Origin: Sphingopyxis sp.
Lineage (GTDB): Bacteria > Pseudomonadota > Alphaproteobacteria > Sphingomonadales > Sphingomonadaceae
DNA: 64,000 nucleotides
NCBI GenBank assembly: GCA_016793775.1
Contig: JAEULK010000076.1
Coordinates: 16,521-80,520, forward strand
Direction: 5' to 3'
Shown here: positions 52,992 to 62,669 of the stretch, in pieces
Layout: each line of letters starts with the position of its first letter
Position numbering within the stretch: position 1 is the first letter of the stretch
The notes under the pieces: generated by a model
Told to the model about the DNA's origin: nothing
The model's database searches: none
What the model saw: the letters and a program-made list of their open reading frames with translations, nothing else
Position numbers and translations under genes: made by a program

Positions 52992-53883
52992 GGCGAAGAC
53001 CAGGGCGCGCGCGGCAGGACGCAGCGAGACCGTCGCGGCGTCGGCGCGTGGTTCGGGCGCGCCCGCGAAGCGCGCGCATGCGCTGCAGGATTTGAGCTGG
53101 CCCGAGTTTCGCGCGCGGCTCACAGGCAATCCGCCGATCCTGCTTCCGCTCGGCAGCCAGGAACAGCAGGGGCCGCACGCGCCGATGGGCGATTATGTGC
53201 TCGCCGAACGGCTCGCGCTGGCCGCCGCCGAACGCGCGGGCGCGATCTGCGCGCCGGTGCTGCCGTTCGGATATGCCGATTTCTTCCGCGGCGCTGCGGG
53301 CGGGGTCCAGCTTCGCGCCGAAACATTCTCGATGGTCCTCGAGGATATGGTCACGGCCTTTCTCGACCATGGTCTCAGTCACATCATCATCTGCAACGGC
53401 CATTCGACCAACGCCCCGCTTATTGCGCAGGTCGCGCAGAAGGTGCGGCGCGAGCATGGCGTCATGATCGCCTCGCTAAACCTCTGGCGGATGATTCCGG
53501 ACAGCCTCTGGGAAGAGGTGCATGGCGCCGGAAGCGCGCGGGCTCGGGGGCATGGCGCGGATCCGGTGACGTCGGTCGGACTGCATCTCACACCGGGACT
53601 GATGCGCATGGGCGCAGCGCGCCCGGCGATGCGTTCGAACGCCTTCGGACTGCCATCGACGAGCCAGTTCGCCGGGGTGACTTTCGGCGGATTCGAGGTC
53701 GCTCTCCCGCTCGACGTTACCGAAGTCGCGTCGAACGGGGTCGGTGCGGGCGACCCCACGCTCGCATCGGCCGAGGCCGGCGCGCGGTTCAGCGACTGGA
53801 TCATCGGTGCGATCACCGATTTTGTGACGCATTTCCGGCGCTGCGATCCGGCGCGGCCCCATTTGGGACCGCAAGCGTCGTGA
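52978..53883 (+). CDS. Creatininase family protein with altered metal ligands
   Basis: A 301-residue creatininase/formamide-hydrolase family protein. The family block is GSxEQHGPHLP...D and HAGExETS; here it reads GSQEQQGPHAPMGD (58-72), so the second metal-binding His is Gln64, NGHSTN keeps H141, and HGADPVTS at 191-198 replaces the usual glutamate by aspartate. The family opens cyclic amides (creatinine, lactams) or N-formyl compounds with Mn/Zn. The changes suggest altered metal use. About 30 Ala/Arg-rich residues precede the domain. GTGA overlap with the following gene. Confidence 0.8.
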   Translation: MASAEAKTRARAAGRSETVAASARGSGAPAKRAHALQDLSWPEFRARLTGNPPILLPLGSQEQQGPHAPMGDYVLAERLALAAAERAGAICAPVLPFGYADFFRGAAGGVQLRAETFSMVLEDMVTAFLDHGLSHIIICNGHSTNAPLIAQVAQKVRREHGVMIASLNLWRMIPDSLWEEVHGAGSARARGHGADPVTSVGLHLTPGLMRMGAARPAMRSNAFGLPSTSQFAGVTFGGFEVALPLDVTEVASNGVGAGDPTLASAEAGARFSDWIIGAITDFVTHFRRCDPARPHLGPQAS

Positions 53884-54809
53884 GCGCCGCGAAGCCAGAT
53901 CCCGCTCTCGCCGCGGCGCACGAGCAGATAGCGGCCAGCGCGAAGGGCGCTGCCGTCGTGCGCGCCTTCTTCGATCCGGCGACCTCGACCATCTCCTATG
54001 TCGTCCACGATCCCGCGACGATGCGCGGCGCGGTGATCGACAGCGTCCTCGACTATGAGGCAGCCTCCGGACGGACCTCGACGAAGTCGGCCGAAGCGAT
54101 CGTCGCTTATGTACGCGAAGCCGGCATCGCGATCGACTGGCTGCTCGAGACCCATGCGCATGCCGACCATCTCTCGGCTGCACCCTGGCTCGCGAAGATC
54201 CTCGGCGGCACGATCGCGATCGGCGAGCATATTCGCGACGTTCAGACCGTGTTCGGCGACATCTTCAACGCCGGTCCCGATTTCCGCCGCGACGGTTCGG
54301 ACTTTGGCCGCCTGTTCGCCGACGGCGAGCATTTCGCGATCGGCGAACTCCCGGTCACCGTGCTCCATGTCCCGGGGCACACCCCGGCATGCGTCGCCTA
54401 TGTCGTGGGCGATGTCGTCTTCGTCGGCGATACGATGTTCATGCCCGACTACGGTTCGGCGCGCGCCGACTTTCCGGGCGGCGATGCGGCGCAACTTTTC
54501 CGCTCGCTGCGGCGCATCCTTGACCTGCCCGCCGAAACGCCGCTCTTCATGTGCCACGATTATCTGACCGCGGAGCGCGAGGACCATCGATGGGAGGCGA
54601 CCGTCGGCGAGCAGCGCGCGGGCAATGTCCATGCGCGCGACGGGATTTCGGAGGGTGAATTCGTCGCTCGGCGGCGCGCGCGCGACGCCAGCCTGTCGAT
54701 GCCCGCGCTGCTTCTGCCCGCAGTGCAGGTCAATATGCGCGCCGGGCGGCTGCCCCCCGCTGAAGACAATGGCGTCACCTACCTCAAGATACCGGTCGAT
54801 CGGCTTTAG
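53880..54809 (+). CDS. Metallo-beta-lactamase-fold protein, persulfide dioxygenase-like
   Basis: A 309-residue MBL-fold protein. Metal motif THAHADHLSA (H92, H94, D96, H97), HVPGHTPACVAY and FVGDTMFMPDYG, a pattern of ETHE1/Blh-type persulfide dioxygenases that oxidise glutathione persulfide to sulfite with one Fe(II) and O2. It starts with GTG inside the creatininase stop (GTGA). The next two genes are a DUF442-SQR fusion and a TauE/SafE exporter, the usual set for sulfide oxidation, which supports this reading over a beta-lactamase or glyoxalase II. Confidence 0.85.
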   Translation: MSAAKPDPALAAAHEQIAASAKGAAVVRAFFDPATSTISYVVHDPATMRGAVIDSVLDYEAASGRTSTKSAEAIVAYVREAGIAIDWLLETHAHADHLSAAPWLAKILGGTIAIGEHIRDVQTVFGDIFNAGPDFRRDGSDFGRLFADGEHFAIGELPVTVLHVPGHTPACVAYVVGDVVFVGDTMFMPDYGSARADFPGGDAAQLFRSLRRILDLPAETPLFMCHDYLTAEREDHRWEATVGEQRAGNVHARDGISEGEFVARRRARDASLSMPALLLPAVQVNMRAGRLPPAEDNGVTYLKIPVDRL

Positions 54810-54839
54810 GCGCCGGCGGCCCCAACGAACGGAGAGATT

Positions 54840-56420
54840 ATGACCATCAGGATCCTGACCCCGACGCTGCGCGTGTCGCCGCAGATCGACCCGGCCGATG
54901 TCGCCGCACTCGCTGCTTCCGGCATCCGTTCGATCGTCTGCAATCGTCCCGATGGCGAGGAAGCGGGCCAGCCGACAGCGGCGTCGGTCGCCGCCGCGGC
55001 GGCGGCGCATGGCCTCCATTTCGTACATATCCCCGTCGTGTCCGGGGCGATGGGGGAAGCCGATATCGCCGCGATGGCGCGCGCGCTCGCCGATCTCCCG
55101 GCGCCGGTTCTCGCCTACTGCCGCTCGGGGGCGCGGTCCGAGCAACTCGCCGGCCTGGCGGCGGCGCGCAGCGACGATGACGAGGTCGCTCGTTATGACA
55201 TCGTCGTGATCGGTGGCGGCAGCGCAGGGATAGCGACGGCCGCCAGCATCTTGCGCCGACGTCCGGCCGTATCGATCGCGATCGTCGAGCCGAGCGAAGA
55301 TCATTATTATCAGCCCGGTTTCACGATGGTCGGCGGCGGGATATTCGCCGCCGAGGCGACGCGGCGCGGCGAAGCCGGGCTTATCCCCAAAGGGGCCGAG
55401 TGGGTCCGGGGTGCGGCGGCTTCTTTCGATCCCGCCGGAAACCGGGTTACGCTCGCCGACGGTCGCGTGCTCGCCTATCGTGCGCTGGTCGTTTGTCCGG
55501 GCCTGAAGCTCGACTGGGACGCCATTCCAGGGCTCGCTGAAGCCCTTGGGTCGGATGGTGTGACGTCCAACTATCGCTACGATCTGGCCCCCTATACCGA
55601 CAGGCTGGTGCGGCGCTTTCGCGGAGGTAGAGCGCTGTTCACCCAGCCGCCGATGCCGATCAAATGCGCGGGTGCGCCGCAGAAAGCGATGTATCTCTCC
55701 TGCCATCGCTGGGAGCGCGCCGGAATTCTCGGGCAAGCCGATGTGCAATTTCATACCGCGACCCCATCGCTGTTCGGGGTTGCGGCCTATGTGCCGGCAC
55801 TCGAGGCCTATATCGCGCGATACGGAATCGACCTGCAGCTCGAATCCCGGCTCGTCTCGATCGACGGCGCTACGAAGGTGGCACTGTTCGAGCAACGCCG
55901 CGGCGATGACGTCCGCCGCGTCGAGGAGCGGTTCGACATGATCCATGTCGTGCCGCCGCAGGTCGCGCCCGAATTCATCGCATCGAGCCCGCTTGCGGCG
56001 CCTTCGGGCTTCGTAGCCGTCGACGAGGCGACGCTCAGGCACCCCGTCCACGCAAATGTCTTCGCGCTTGGCGACGTCGCGGCCACTACCAACGCCAAGA
56101 CCGCGGCAGCGGCGCGCAAGCAGGCACCCGTTGTCGCGCTCAACATACTCGCGGCGCTCGACGGAGCGCCGCCGGTCGCAGCCTATGATGGCTATGGCAG
56201 CTGCCCGCTGACCGTCGAGGCCGGGCGCATCGTGCTCGCCGAATTCGGCTATGGCGGCAAATTGCTTCCGACCTTCCCCAAATGGCTGATCGAAGGAACG
56301 CGGCCATCGCGCCTGTCCTGGCTGCTCAAGGAGAAGATCCTGCCACCCGTATATTGGCACGGCATGCTGCGCGGCCGTGAATGGCTTGCGGCGCCCGCGC
56401 CGATCGGTTCGGGCGGGTGA
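54840..56420 (+). CDS. Fusion of DUF442 (TIGR01244-like) phosphatase/rhodanese-type domain and sulfide:quinone oxidoreductase
   Basis: A 526-residue two-domain protein. Residues 1-110 form a tyrosine-phosphatase-like DUF442 domain with active-site C94 in YCRSGARS. Residues about 118-510 are a flavoprotein of the SQR family: FAD motif VVIGGGSAG (122-130), PMPIKCAGAPQKAMYLSCHRW with cysteines that could take part in persulfide chemistry, and FALGDVAATTNAKTAAAARKQ near the C-terminus. SQR oxidises sulfide with quinone and makes persulfide; the DUF442 domain may move sulfane sulfur. Separated from the dioxygenase by 30 bases and overlapping the exporter gene. Confidence 0.88.
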   Translation: MTIRILTPTLRVSPQIDPADVAALAASGIRSIVCNRPDGEEAGQPTAASVAAAAAAHGLHFVHIPVVSGAMGEADIAAMARALADLPAPVLAYCRSGARSEQLAGLAAARSDDDEVARYDIVVIGGGSAGIATAASILRRRPAVSIAIVEPSEDHYYQPGFTMVGGGIFAAEATRRGEAGLIPKGAEWVRGAAASFDPAGNRVTLADGRVLAYRALVVCPGLKLDWDAIPGLAEALGSDGVTSNYRYDLAPYTDRLVRRFRGGRALFTQPPMPIKCAGAPQKAMYLSCHRWERAGILGQADVQFHTATPSLFGVAAYVPALEAYIARYGIDLQLESRLVSIDGATKVALFEQRRGDDVRRVEERFDMIHVVPPQVAPEFIASSPLAAPSGFVAVDEATLRHPVHANVFALGDVAATTNAKTAAAARKQAPVVALNILAALDGAPPVAAYDGYGSCPLTVEAGRIVLAEFGYGGKLLPTFPKWLIEGTRPSRLSWLLKEKILPPVYWHGMLRGREWLAAPAPIGSGG

Positions 56421-57214
56421 CGCTCGATACGCTCCAATATATGCTCGGCGGCCTGTCGGGCGGCATAGTCGGCTTCACGCTCGGCCTCGTCGGCGGCGGG
56501 GGCTCGATTCTCGCGGTGCCGCTGATGGTTTATCTCGTCGGCGTCGCCAGCCCGCATGTGGCGATCGGAACGAGCGCGCTTGCCGTCGCCGCCAACGCGG
56601 CCTCGGGGCTTGCGCAACATGCGCGCGCCGGGACGGTGAAATGGCGCTGCGGCTTTCTCTACGCGGGGAGCGGCGTCGTCGGGGCGCTGGCGGGCTCGAC
56701 CATCGGCAAGGCGATCGACGGCCAGAAACTCCTGTTCCTCTTCGCGTTGCTGATGCTCGGCGTGGGCGTGCTGATGCTGCGCGGACGGAATAATCCCGGG
56801 GTCGAGGGCGCGGCGTGTAACCGTCAAAACGCTCCCAAGGTGCTTGGCTATGGACTTGGCACCGGCTGCTTTTCGGGCTTCTTCGGCATCGGCGGCGGGT
56901 TTCTGATCGTTCCCGGCCTCATCGCGTCGACGCGGATGCCAATTCTGAATGCGGTCGGCACCGGTCTCGTCGCGGTGACCGCCTTCGGTCTCACCACCGG
57001 GCTCAGCTACGCCGCATCGGGACTTATAGACTGGACGCTGGCAGGGGTATTCATTGCCGGCGGACTCGTCGGTGGCATCGCGGGCGCGCGGGCAGCACGA
57101 ACGCTGTCGCGCCGCGGCTTTCTGACCGCTATCTTCGCCGGACTGATCTTCGCGGTCGCGGCCTATATGCTCTTTCGCAGCGCGACTGCGCTATTTGCCG
57201 GTGCGGGCGGTTGA
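56417..57214 (+). CDS. TauE/SafE family sulfite/anion exporter
   Basis: A 265-residue inner-membrane protein with about eight helices and the duplicated family motif: GFTLGLVGGGGSILAVPLMVYLVG and FSGFFGIGGGFLIVPGLIA (each in an N- and C-half). GTG at 56417 overlaps the stop of the SQR gene. The family exports sulfite, sulfoacetate or similar anions; here sulfite made by the dioxygenase is the natural cargo. Last gene of the long operon that starts at 43784. Confidence 0.88.
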   Translation: MTLDTLQYMLGGLSGGIVGFTLGLVGGGGSILAVPLMVYLVGVASPHVAIGTSALAVAANAASGLAQHARAGTVKWRCGFLYAGSGVVGALAGSTIGKAIDGQKLLFLFALLMLGVGVLMLRGRNNPGVEGAACNRQNAPKVLGYGLGTGCFSGFFGIGGGFLIVPGLIASTRMPILNAVGTGLVAVTAFGLTTGLSYAASGLIDWTLAGVFIAGGLVGGIAGARAARTLSRRGFLTAIFAGLIFAVAAYMLFRSATALFAGAGG

Positions 57215-57302
57215 TGTCCGGCCACACCGGCGCCATGCTCGCCCCTCTTCTTCGCGGTAGAGCCGCGCAGCCCCGACCTCCCGCCGACGAAGAGGCCTTG
57301 CC

Positions 57303-57903
57303 ATGACCGCGCCGCACCCCGACCTCACCGCGCCCGGCGGCGGCAACGGACGCGATGTTCCGCCGCGCGGCCTTGCACGCTGGAAGCTCGTCGGTCCCGG
57401 CATCGTGGTCGCGGCGACCGGGGTAGGTGCGGGCGATCTCGTCGCCACCTCGTTGCGGGCGCGCGCTTCGGAAATGCGCTACTGTGGGCGGCCGTCATCG
57501 GCTGCATCGTCAAGGTCGCGCTCGCCGAGGCGACGGCGCTGGCGCCTTTCTACGAAGCGATTGTGATCGACGAGCCGACGGAGTGGGTGAAGGCCAATGC
57601 GCTGCCGGTGCTAAGGTCGACGCCCCTGCCGCGCGAAGTCGTGCGAAATCGCTTCGCAGATTATCTGATGGACGATCCTGCACCCTTGCTCGTCGCCGAC
57701 CGGCCAGAGGATATCGCGCTCGCGGCGCAGTTGCTGATCGTCGGCCTCGGTTTTATGAAGCCCGTGCGCAGTATCGGATTGAACTGGCCGATCCCGACAT
57801 CACAGGGCCGCCGGTGCCGGGTGAAACACCCCACAATGCCTATTATGACGCCGTCGCGTTGCGCGCGACGATGCTGGCGTGGGAAGCGCGGATGGCGCGT
57901 TAG
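57303..57903 (+). pseudogene. Chimeric remnant: Nramp transporter N-terminus joined to a 3'-5' exoribonuclease-like fragment
   Basis: From the ATG at 57303 the frame reads as an Nramp-type metal transporter start (WKLVGPGIVVAATGVGAGDLVATSL). A single base seems to be missing near 57455; in the next frame the Nramp sequence continues as AGARFGNALLWAAVIGCIV and KVALAEAT. Near 57535-57545 it passes in frame into ALAPFYEAIVIDEPTEWVKAN and further sequence resembling a small exoribonuclease/DUF5051-type protein, and a second frame change near 57755 leads to a terminal HNAYYDAVALRATMLAWEAR. Neither gene is complete. The second identity is weak. Convergent with hutC and overlapping it by four bases. 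Confidence 0.55.
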
Positions 57904-58559
57904 GTTCGGCTCGGCTCGAAGTGGGCGACCATGTCGAACATGTCGCCGCGAAAGACCTGGCGAACCGTCGTCACCGCCGCATCGCCGCGCCAGGTGCTGC
58001 GTTCGAGAATGAGGCAGGCGGTGTTTTCGGCGACGCCCAGCGCGCGCGCCTCGGCGGCGCTGGCGCCCGCCGCCCGGATGCGGTGCCGCGCCGAGGTCCA
58101 GGGGATATGTGCGAGCAGCCAGGTGCCAGGCGCGATAGTGTCGAAACTTTCCTGCGCGGCCTGGGGGACCGTGTCGATGGCGATCGAGCGGGTCTCGAGC
58201 GCGAGCGCGGTGTCGCCCTCATGATGCAGGCCTTCGACGTGCAACGCGGACCCCGACAGCCGCCGCGACAGAAGTTGCCAGCGATAGACATGGCCGCGCG
58301 CCGCGATGAGCGCGGCGAGGTCGGGGACTTCGAGCACCGCCGAATGGACATGCTGATCGGCGACGAACGACCCCGCCTTGCGCCGACGTTCGATCAGCCC
58401 GGCGCGGTGCAGCGCGCCCATGGCCTTGCTGACCGTCGCACGCGAGCAGCCGTGGAGCGCGGCGAGTTCATGCTCGGAGAGCAGGCGATTGCCGGGGCGC
58501 AGCGTGCCGCTGCGGATATCGCCCTCGATCGCGGCGCGGATGCGGGCGTCGAAGCTCAT
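57900..58559 (-). CDS. hutC: Histidine utilisation repressor HutC (GntR family)
   Basis: A 219-residue GntR/HutC regulator: winged helix at 5-70 (IRSGTLRPGNRLLSEHELAA, then CSRATVSKAMGALHRAGLIERR) and UTRA ligand domain (about 85-215; YRWQLLSRRLSG, LETRSIAIDTVPQAA, ILERSTWRGDAAVTTVRQVF). Urocanate is the known inducer in this family. It starts in the stop of hutF (ATGA). The perfect palindrome at 59929-59946 between hutF and hutI is its probable operator. Confidence 0.9.
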   Translation of the reverse strand: MSFDARIRAAIEGDIRSGTLRPGNRLLSEHELAALHGCSRATVSKAMGALHRAGLIERRRKAGSFVADQHVHSAVLEVPDLAALIAARGHVYRWQLLSRRLSGSALHVEGLHHEGDTALALETRSIAIDTVPQAAQESFDTIAPGTWLLAHIPWTSARHRIRAAGASAAEARALGVAENTACLILERSTWRGDAAVTTVRQVFRGDMFDMVAHFEPSRT

Positions 58560-59905
58560 GCGAGCAGCGCGGTCACCGCGCGGCGATAGCGGTCGGCGAT
58601 GGCGTCGCGCGCGACATGACGCCCGGCTTCGACCCATTTCCGCCCCGCGCGCCAGACGCAGTCGATGGCGTTACTGCGGGCGGCGAAGACCCAACGATCG
58701 AGTATCGTGCGCGTATCGGCGCCCGCCAACACCGGATCGTCGGTTGCCAAAGTGAAGAGGTCGGCGGGCTGGCCGACGGCGATCCCCGTGCCCGCCCGCG
58801 TCGCGCGCGCGCCGCCCGCGAGCGCCTCGCGGAACAGGCGCTCGCCAATCGACGGCACCGCCTCGCTGCCGAGCATGGCGCGGCGGCGATCGCGGAGGCG
58901 TTGGCTATATTCGAGGGCGCGCAGTTCGTCGGCGGCGTCGATCAGGATGTTCGAGTCGGTGCCGATGCCGATAAGACCGCCCACCGCGAGATAGCGGGTT
59001 GCGGGGAAAATGCCGTCGCCAAGATTGGCCTCGGTGACCGGGCAAAGCCCCGCGACCGCGCCACTCGCCGCGAGGCGATCACATTCGGCGTCGGTGAGGT
59101 GGGTGGCGTGGACGAGGCACCAGCGTGCATCCACATCGGCATTGTTGAGCAGCCACTCGACCGGGCGCTGGCCGCTCCAGGCGAGCGAGGCTTCGACCTC
59201 GCGTGTCTGCTCGGCGGCGTGGATGTGCACCGGGCCGTCGCCCGCGAGCGGCAGGATGGCGGTCAGTTCCTCGGCGGTGACCGCGCGCAGCGAATGCGGA
59301 GCGATGCCGAAGGCGGCGTCGGCGGGCAGCTTGGCGCGGCTTGTGTCGACGAGCGCCGCGAAACCGTCGATGTCCGAGAGGAAGCGCCGCTGGCCCGGCG
59401 CGGGCGGCGCGCCGCCGAAATCGCCATGCGCGTAGAAGACGGGTAGGAGGGTGAGGCCGATGCCGCTCTCGTCAGCCGCCGCGACCACCGCGCCCGCCAT
59501 CTCGGCGGGGTCGGCATAGCGGCGTCCGTCGGCGTCATTGTGGAGATAATGGAATTCGGCGACGCGGGTGAAGCCGCTCTCCATCATCTCGACGAAGGCG
59601 AGGCTGTTGATCGCGGCGATATCGTCCGGGGTCAACCGATCGAGGAACCGGTACATGATCTCGCGCCAGCTCCAGAAATCATCGTCTGGCGCGCCGCGAA
59701 ATTCGGAGAGGCCGGCCATGCCCCGCTGGAAGCCGTGGCAATGGAGGTTGGCGAGGCCGGGCAGGGCGATCGCGTGGCGTTCGTCGCCGGGCTGCGCGGC
59801 GGCATCGATTTCGACCGCAGAAATCCGCCCTGAGCCCAGCGTTATGCGGACATTTTCTGCCCAGCCCTCGGGGAGCAGCGCCCGTTCGAACCAGAGTGTC
59901 GTCAT
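58556..59905 (-). CDS. hutF: Formimidoylglutamate deiminase HutF
   Basis: A 449-residue amidohydrolase that converts N-formimino-L-glutamate to N-formyl-L-glutamate and ammonia. Metal motif [13 protein letters not shown] (H55, H57), [23 protein letters not shown] and GTDSNI are all present and typical of HutF. With hutG it forms the two-step route to glutamate used by pseudomonads and many alphaproteobacteria in place of HutG-type formiminoglutamase. Divergent from hutI-hutH-hutG-hutU; coupled to hutC. Confidence 0.93.
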   Translation of the reverse strand: MTTLWFERALLPEGWAENVRITLGSGRISAVEIDAAAQPGDERHAIALPGLANLHCHGFQRGMAGLSEFRGAPDDDFWSWREIMYRFLDRLTPDDIAAINSLAFVEMMESGFTRVAEFHYLHNDADGRRYADPAEMAGAVVAAADESGIGLTLLPVFYAHGDFGGAPPAPGQRRFLSDIDGFAALVDTSRAKLPADAAFGIAPHSLRAVTAEELTAILPLAGDGPVHIHAAEQTREVEASLAWSGQRPVEWLLNNADVDARWCLVHATHLTDAECDRLAASGAVAGLCPVTEANLGDGIFPATRYLAVGGLIGIGTDSNILIDAADELRALEYSQRLRDRRRAMLGSEAVPSIGERLFREALAGGARATRAGTGIAVGQPADLFTLATDDPVLAGADTRTILDRWVFAARSNAIDCVWRAGRKWVEAGRHVARDAIADRYRRAVTALLA

Positions 59906-59928
59906 GCGTCGCTCCTCGCCTGTCCGAT

Positions 59929-59946
59929 ATTATGTCTAGACATAAT
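59929..59946. promoter_or_regulatory. Perfect 18-bp palindrome, probable HutC operator
   Basis: ATTATGTCTAGACATAAT lies in the 65-base gap between the divergent hutF and hutI genes and is its own reverse complement. HutC operators in other bacteria are AT-rich palindromes of similar length (ATGTATATACAT-like). One site can silence both operons. Confidence 0.75.
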
Positions 59947-59970
59947 AATCCACGCTGGCAAGTTGGCGCC

Positions 59971-61158
59971 ATGGATCGACTCTGGACCAATGCCCGACTC
60001 GCGACGCTCACCGGCGACGGCCTTGGCCCGGTCGAGCGGGGTGCGGTGGCGGCCCGCGACGGTCGGATCGCGTGGGTCGGGGACGTGGCCGATGCGCCCG
60101 ATGCCGCCGATATCGTCGATTGCGCTGGGCGGCTGATCACCCCCGGCCTGATCGACTGCCACACCCACCTCGTTCACGGCGGCAGCCGCGCGAACGAATG
60201 GGCCATGCGGCTCGAAGGCGCGACCTATGAGGAAATCGCGCGCGCGGGCGGCGGTATCGTCTCGACGATGCGCGCGACGCGCGAAATGGACGAGGAGGCG
60301 CTGGTCGCCAGCGCCTTGCCGCGCCTCGACGCGCTGCTCGCCGAGGGGGTGACGACGATCGAGATCAAGTCGGGTTACGGTCTGACCCTCGACGACGAGA
60401 TCAAGATGCTGCGCGCGGCGCGGGCGCTGGGCGACGCGCGCATGATACGCGTCGCGGCGACGCTGCTCGCCGCGCATGTGGTGCCGCCCGAGTATAAGGG
60501 CGACGCCGACGCCTATGTCGATCTGGTCTGCGAGCGGATCATTCCCGCCGCGGTCGGACTCGCCGATGCGGTCGATGGTTTCTGCGAGGGCATCGGCTTT
60601 TCGCCCCAGCAGATCGCCCGCGTTTTCGATGCGGCCAAGGCCGCCGGCTTACCGGTCAAGCTCCACGCCGAACAATTGTCGCACCTCGCGGGTGCCAGCC
60701 TTGCCGCGTCCTATCGCGCACTGTCCGCCGACCATCTCGAACATATCGACGCCGCCGACATCGCCGCGATGGCGGAGGCCGGAACGGTCGCGGTGCTGCT
60801 GCCGGGCGCCTATTATGTCATGCGCGAGACGCACAAGCCGCCGGTCGAGGCGCTGCGCGACGCGGGGGTGCCGATGGCGCTGGCGACCGACTGCAACCCG
60901 GGCACTTCGCCGACGACCTCGCTGCTGCTGATGCTGAACATGGGCGCGACCTTGTTCGGGCTATCGGTGACCGAGTGCCTGCGCGCGGTGACGGTCAACG
61001 CCGCCGCTGCGCTTGGCCTGCAGGGCGAGATCGGCACGATCGAGGTCGGCAAGGCGGCCGACCTGGCGATCTGGAACACCAGCGAGCCCGCCGAGCTCGT
61101 CTATCGTCTCGGCTTCAACCCGCTTCATAAACGCATCAAGGACGGACTATGCACCTGA
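59971..61158 (+). CDS. hutI: Imidazolonepropionase HutI
   Basis: A 395-residue amidohydrolase hydrolysing imidazolone-5-propionate to N-formimino-L-glutamate, third step of histidine catabolism. [16 protein letters not shown] (H64, H66), [20 protein letters not shown] and [13 protein letters not shown] are diagnostic for HutI. The ATG at 59971 fits the family start; the ribosome-binding site is weak. Ends 10 bases inside the hutH gene. Confidence 0.94.
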   Translation: MDRLWTNARLATLTGDGLGPVERGAVAARDGRIAWVGDVADAPDAADIVDCAGRLITPGLIDCHTHLVHGGSRANEWAMRLEGATYEEIARAGGGIVSTMRATREMDEEALVASALPRLDALLAEGVTTIEIKSGYGLTLDDEIKMLRAARALGDARMIRVAATLLAAHVVPPEYKGDADAYVDLVCERIIPAAVGLADAVDGFCEGIGFSPQQIARVFDAAKAAGLPVKLHAEQLSHLAGASLAASYRALSADHLEHIDAADIAAMAEAGTVAVLLPGAYYVMRETHKPPVEALRDAGVPMALATDCNPGTSPTTSLLLMLNMGATLFGLSVTECLRAVTVNAAAALGLQGEIGTIEVGKAADLAIWNTSEPAELVYRLGFNPLHKRIKDGLCT

Positions 61159-62669
61159 CCCCCGGCTCGATCGGCCTTGCCGACTGGCGCGAGATCTATA
61201 GCGGGGCGCCGGTGCGTTTGGCGGCCGAATGCCGAGCCGCCATCGCCGAGAGCGCGGCGGCGGTCGAGCGCATCCTCGCGCGCGGCGAGGCGGTGTACGG
61301 GATCAACACCGGATTCGGAAAGCTCGCGACGGTGCGGATCGAGGCGGGCGACCTCGAAACGCTCCAGCGCAATATCGTGCTGAGCCATGCCGCGGGCGTC
61401 GGCGCGCCGATGCCCGAGCGTATCGCGCGGTTGATGATGGCGCTGAAGCTTACCAGCCTGGCGCGCGGTGCCTCGGGCGTGCGCCCTGCGACGATCGAAT
61501 TGCTCGAGGCGATGATCGAGCGGCACCTGATCCCGGTGATCCCCGCGCAGGGGTCGGTCGGCGCGTCGGGCGACCTCGCGCCGCTGTCGCATATGGCGGC
61601 GGCGATGATCGGCGAGGGCGAGATATTCGTCGACGGGGGGCGCGTACCCGCCGCCATTGCGCTTGCCGATGCCGGGCTGGACCCGCTGACCCTCGGCCCC
61701 AAGGAAGGGCTTGCGCTGCTCAACGGCACGCAATTCTCGACCGCCTATGCGCTCGCCGGGCTGTTCGAGGCCGAGCGGCTCTACGGCAGCGCGCTCGTCA
61801 CGGGCATCCTCTCGACCGAGGCGGCCAAGGGATCGGACACGCCCTTCGACCCGCGCATCCACGCGCTGCGCGGGCACAGGGGACAGATCGAGACCGCGGC
61901 GGCGCTTGCCGCACTGATGGAGGGCTCTCAAATCCGGGCCAGCCATATCCTCGGCGATGTGCGCGTGCAGGACCCTTACTGCCTGCGCTGCCAGCCGCAG
62001 GTGATGGGCGCGGTGCTCGACCTGCTGCGGCAGGCGGCGGCAACGCTGCTGGTCGAGGCCAATGGCGTCTCGGACAACCCCTTGATCTTCCCCGACACCG
62101 ATGAGGCCTTGTCGGGCGGCAATTTCCACGCCGAACCCGTCGCCTTCGCCGCCGACATGATCGCGCTGGCGCTGTGCGAGATCGGCAGCCTGTCCGAGCG
62201 GCGCACCGCGATGCTCGTCGATCCGGCGCTCTCGGGGCTGCCCGCCTTCCTCGTCGCCAGGCCGGGGCTCAATTCGGGATTCATGATCCCGCAGGTGACT
62301 GCGGCGGCGCTGGTGTCCGAAAACAAGCAGCGCGCCTACCCCGCCAGCGTCGATTCGATCCCGACGTCGGCGAACCAGGAGGATCATGTCTCGATGGCGG
62401 CGCATGCTGCGCGGCGGCTGATCGAGATGGCGGCGAATGTCGATGCGGTGCTTGCGATCGAATTGCTCGCGGCGGGGCAGGGGTGCGATTTCCACAGCGG
62501 ATTGAAGTCGAGCGATGCGATCGAACGTGTGCGCGGCCTGCTGCGCGCCGATGTGCCGACGCTCGACGAGGACCGCCATATGGCGCTTGACATTGCGGCG
62601 GCGCAGAACATGGTCCGTAGCGGCAAGCTGGTCGATCTCGTCGGCGATCTGCCCGGCCTGCTGGCGTGA
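61149..62669 (+). CDS. hutH: Histidine ammonia-lyase HutH
   Basis: A 506-residue lyase converting L-histidine to urocanate and ammonia, first step of the pathway. The MIO prosthetic group forms from A139-S140-G141 in [24 protein letters not shown] near 50-59, SDNPLIF and [11 protein letters not shown] are also conserved. Full family length. Overlaps hutI at its start and hutG (GTGA) at its end. Confidence 0.95.
   Translation: MHLTPGSIGLADWREIYSGAPVRLAAECRAAIAESAAAVERILARGEAVYGINTGFGKLATVRIEAGDLETLQRNIVLSHAAGVGAPMPERIARLMMALKLTSLARGASGVRPATIELLEAMIERHLIPVIPAQGSVGASGDLAPLSHMAAAMIGEGEIFVDGGRVPAAIALADAGLDPLTLGPKEGLALLNGTQFSTAYALAGLFEAERLYGSALVTGILSTEAAKGSDTPFDPRIHALRGHRGQIETAAALAALMEGSQIRASHILGDVRVQDPYCLRCQPQVMGAVLDLLRQAAATLLVEANGVSDNPLIFPDTDEALSGGNFHAEPVAFAADMIALALCEIGSLSERRTAMLVDPALSGLPAFLVARPGLNSGFMIPQVTAAALVSENKQRAYPASVDSIPTSANQEDHVSMAAHAARRLIEMAANVDAVLAIELLAAGQGCDFHSGLKSSDAIERVRGLLRADVPTLDEDRHMALDIAAAQNMVRSGKLVDLVGDLPGLLA

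Noticed and set aside
30759-53883. Microcystin degradation (mlrABCD) cluster, known from sphingomonads
   Set aside because: No CAAX-type MlrA protease or MlrB-like serine hydrolase is visible; the peptidases are M14 and M20 types.
53880-54809. Beta-lactamase or glyoxalase II
   Set aside because: Motifs and neighbours (SQR fusion, TauE) fit a persulfide-dioxygenase-type MBL protein better.
53880-61158. Ergothioneine (thio-histidine) catabolism linking the sulfur module to the hut genes
   Set aside because: No ergothionase or thiourocanate enzyme is seen; the only ammonia-lyase is a normal HutH, and the sulfur operon and hut are separated by a pseudogene and the opposite-strand hutC-hutF.
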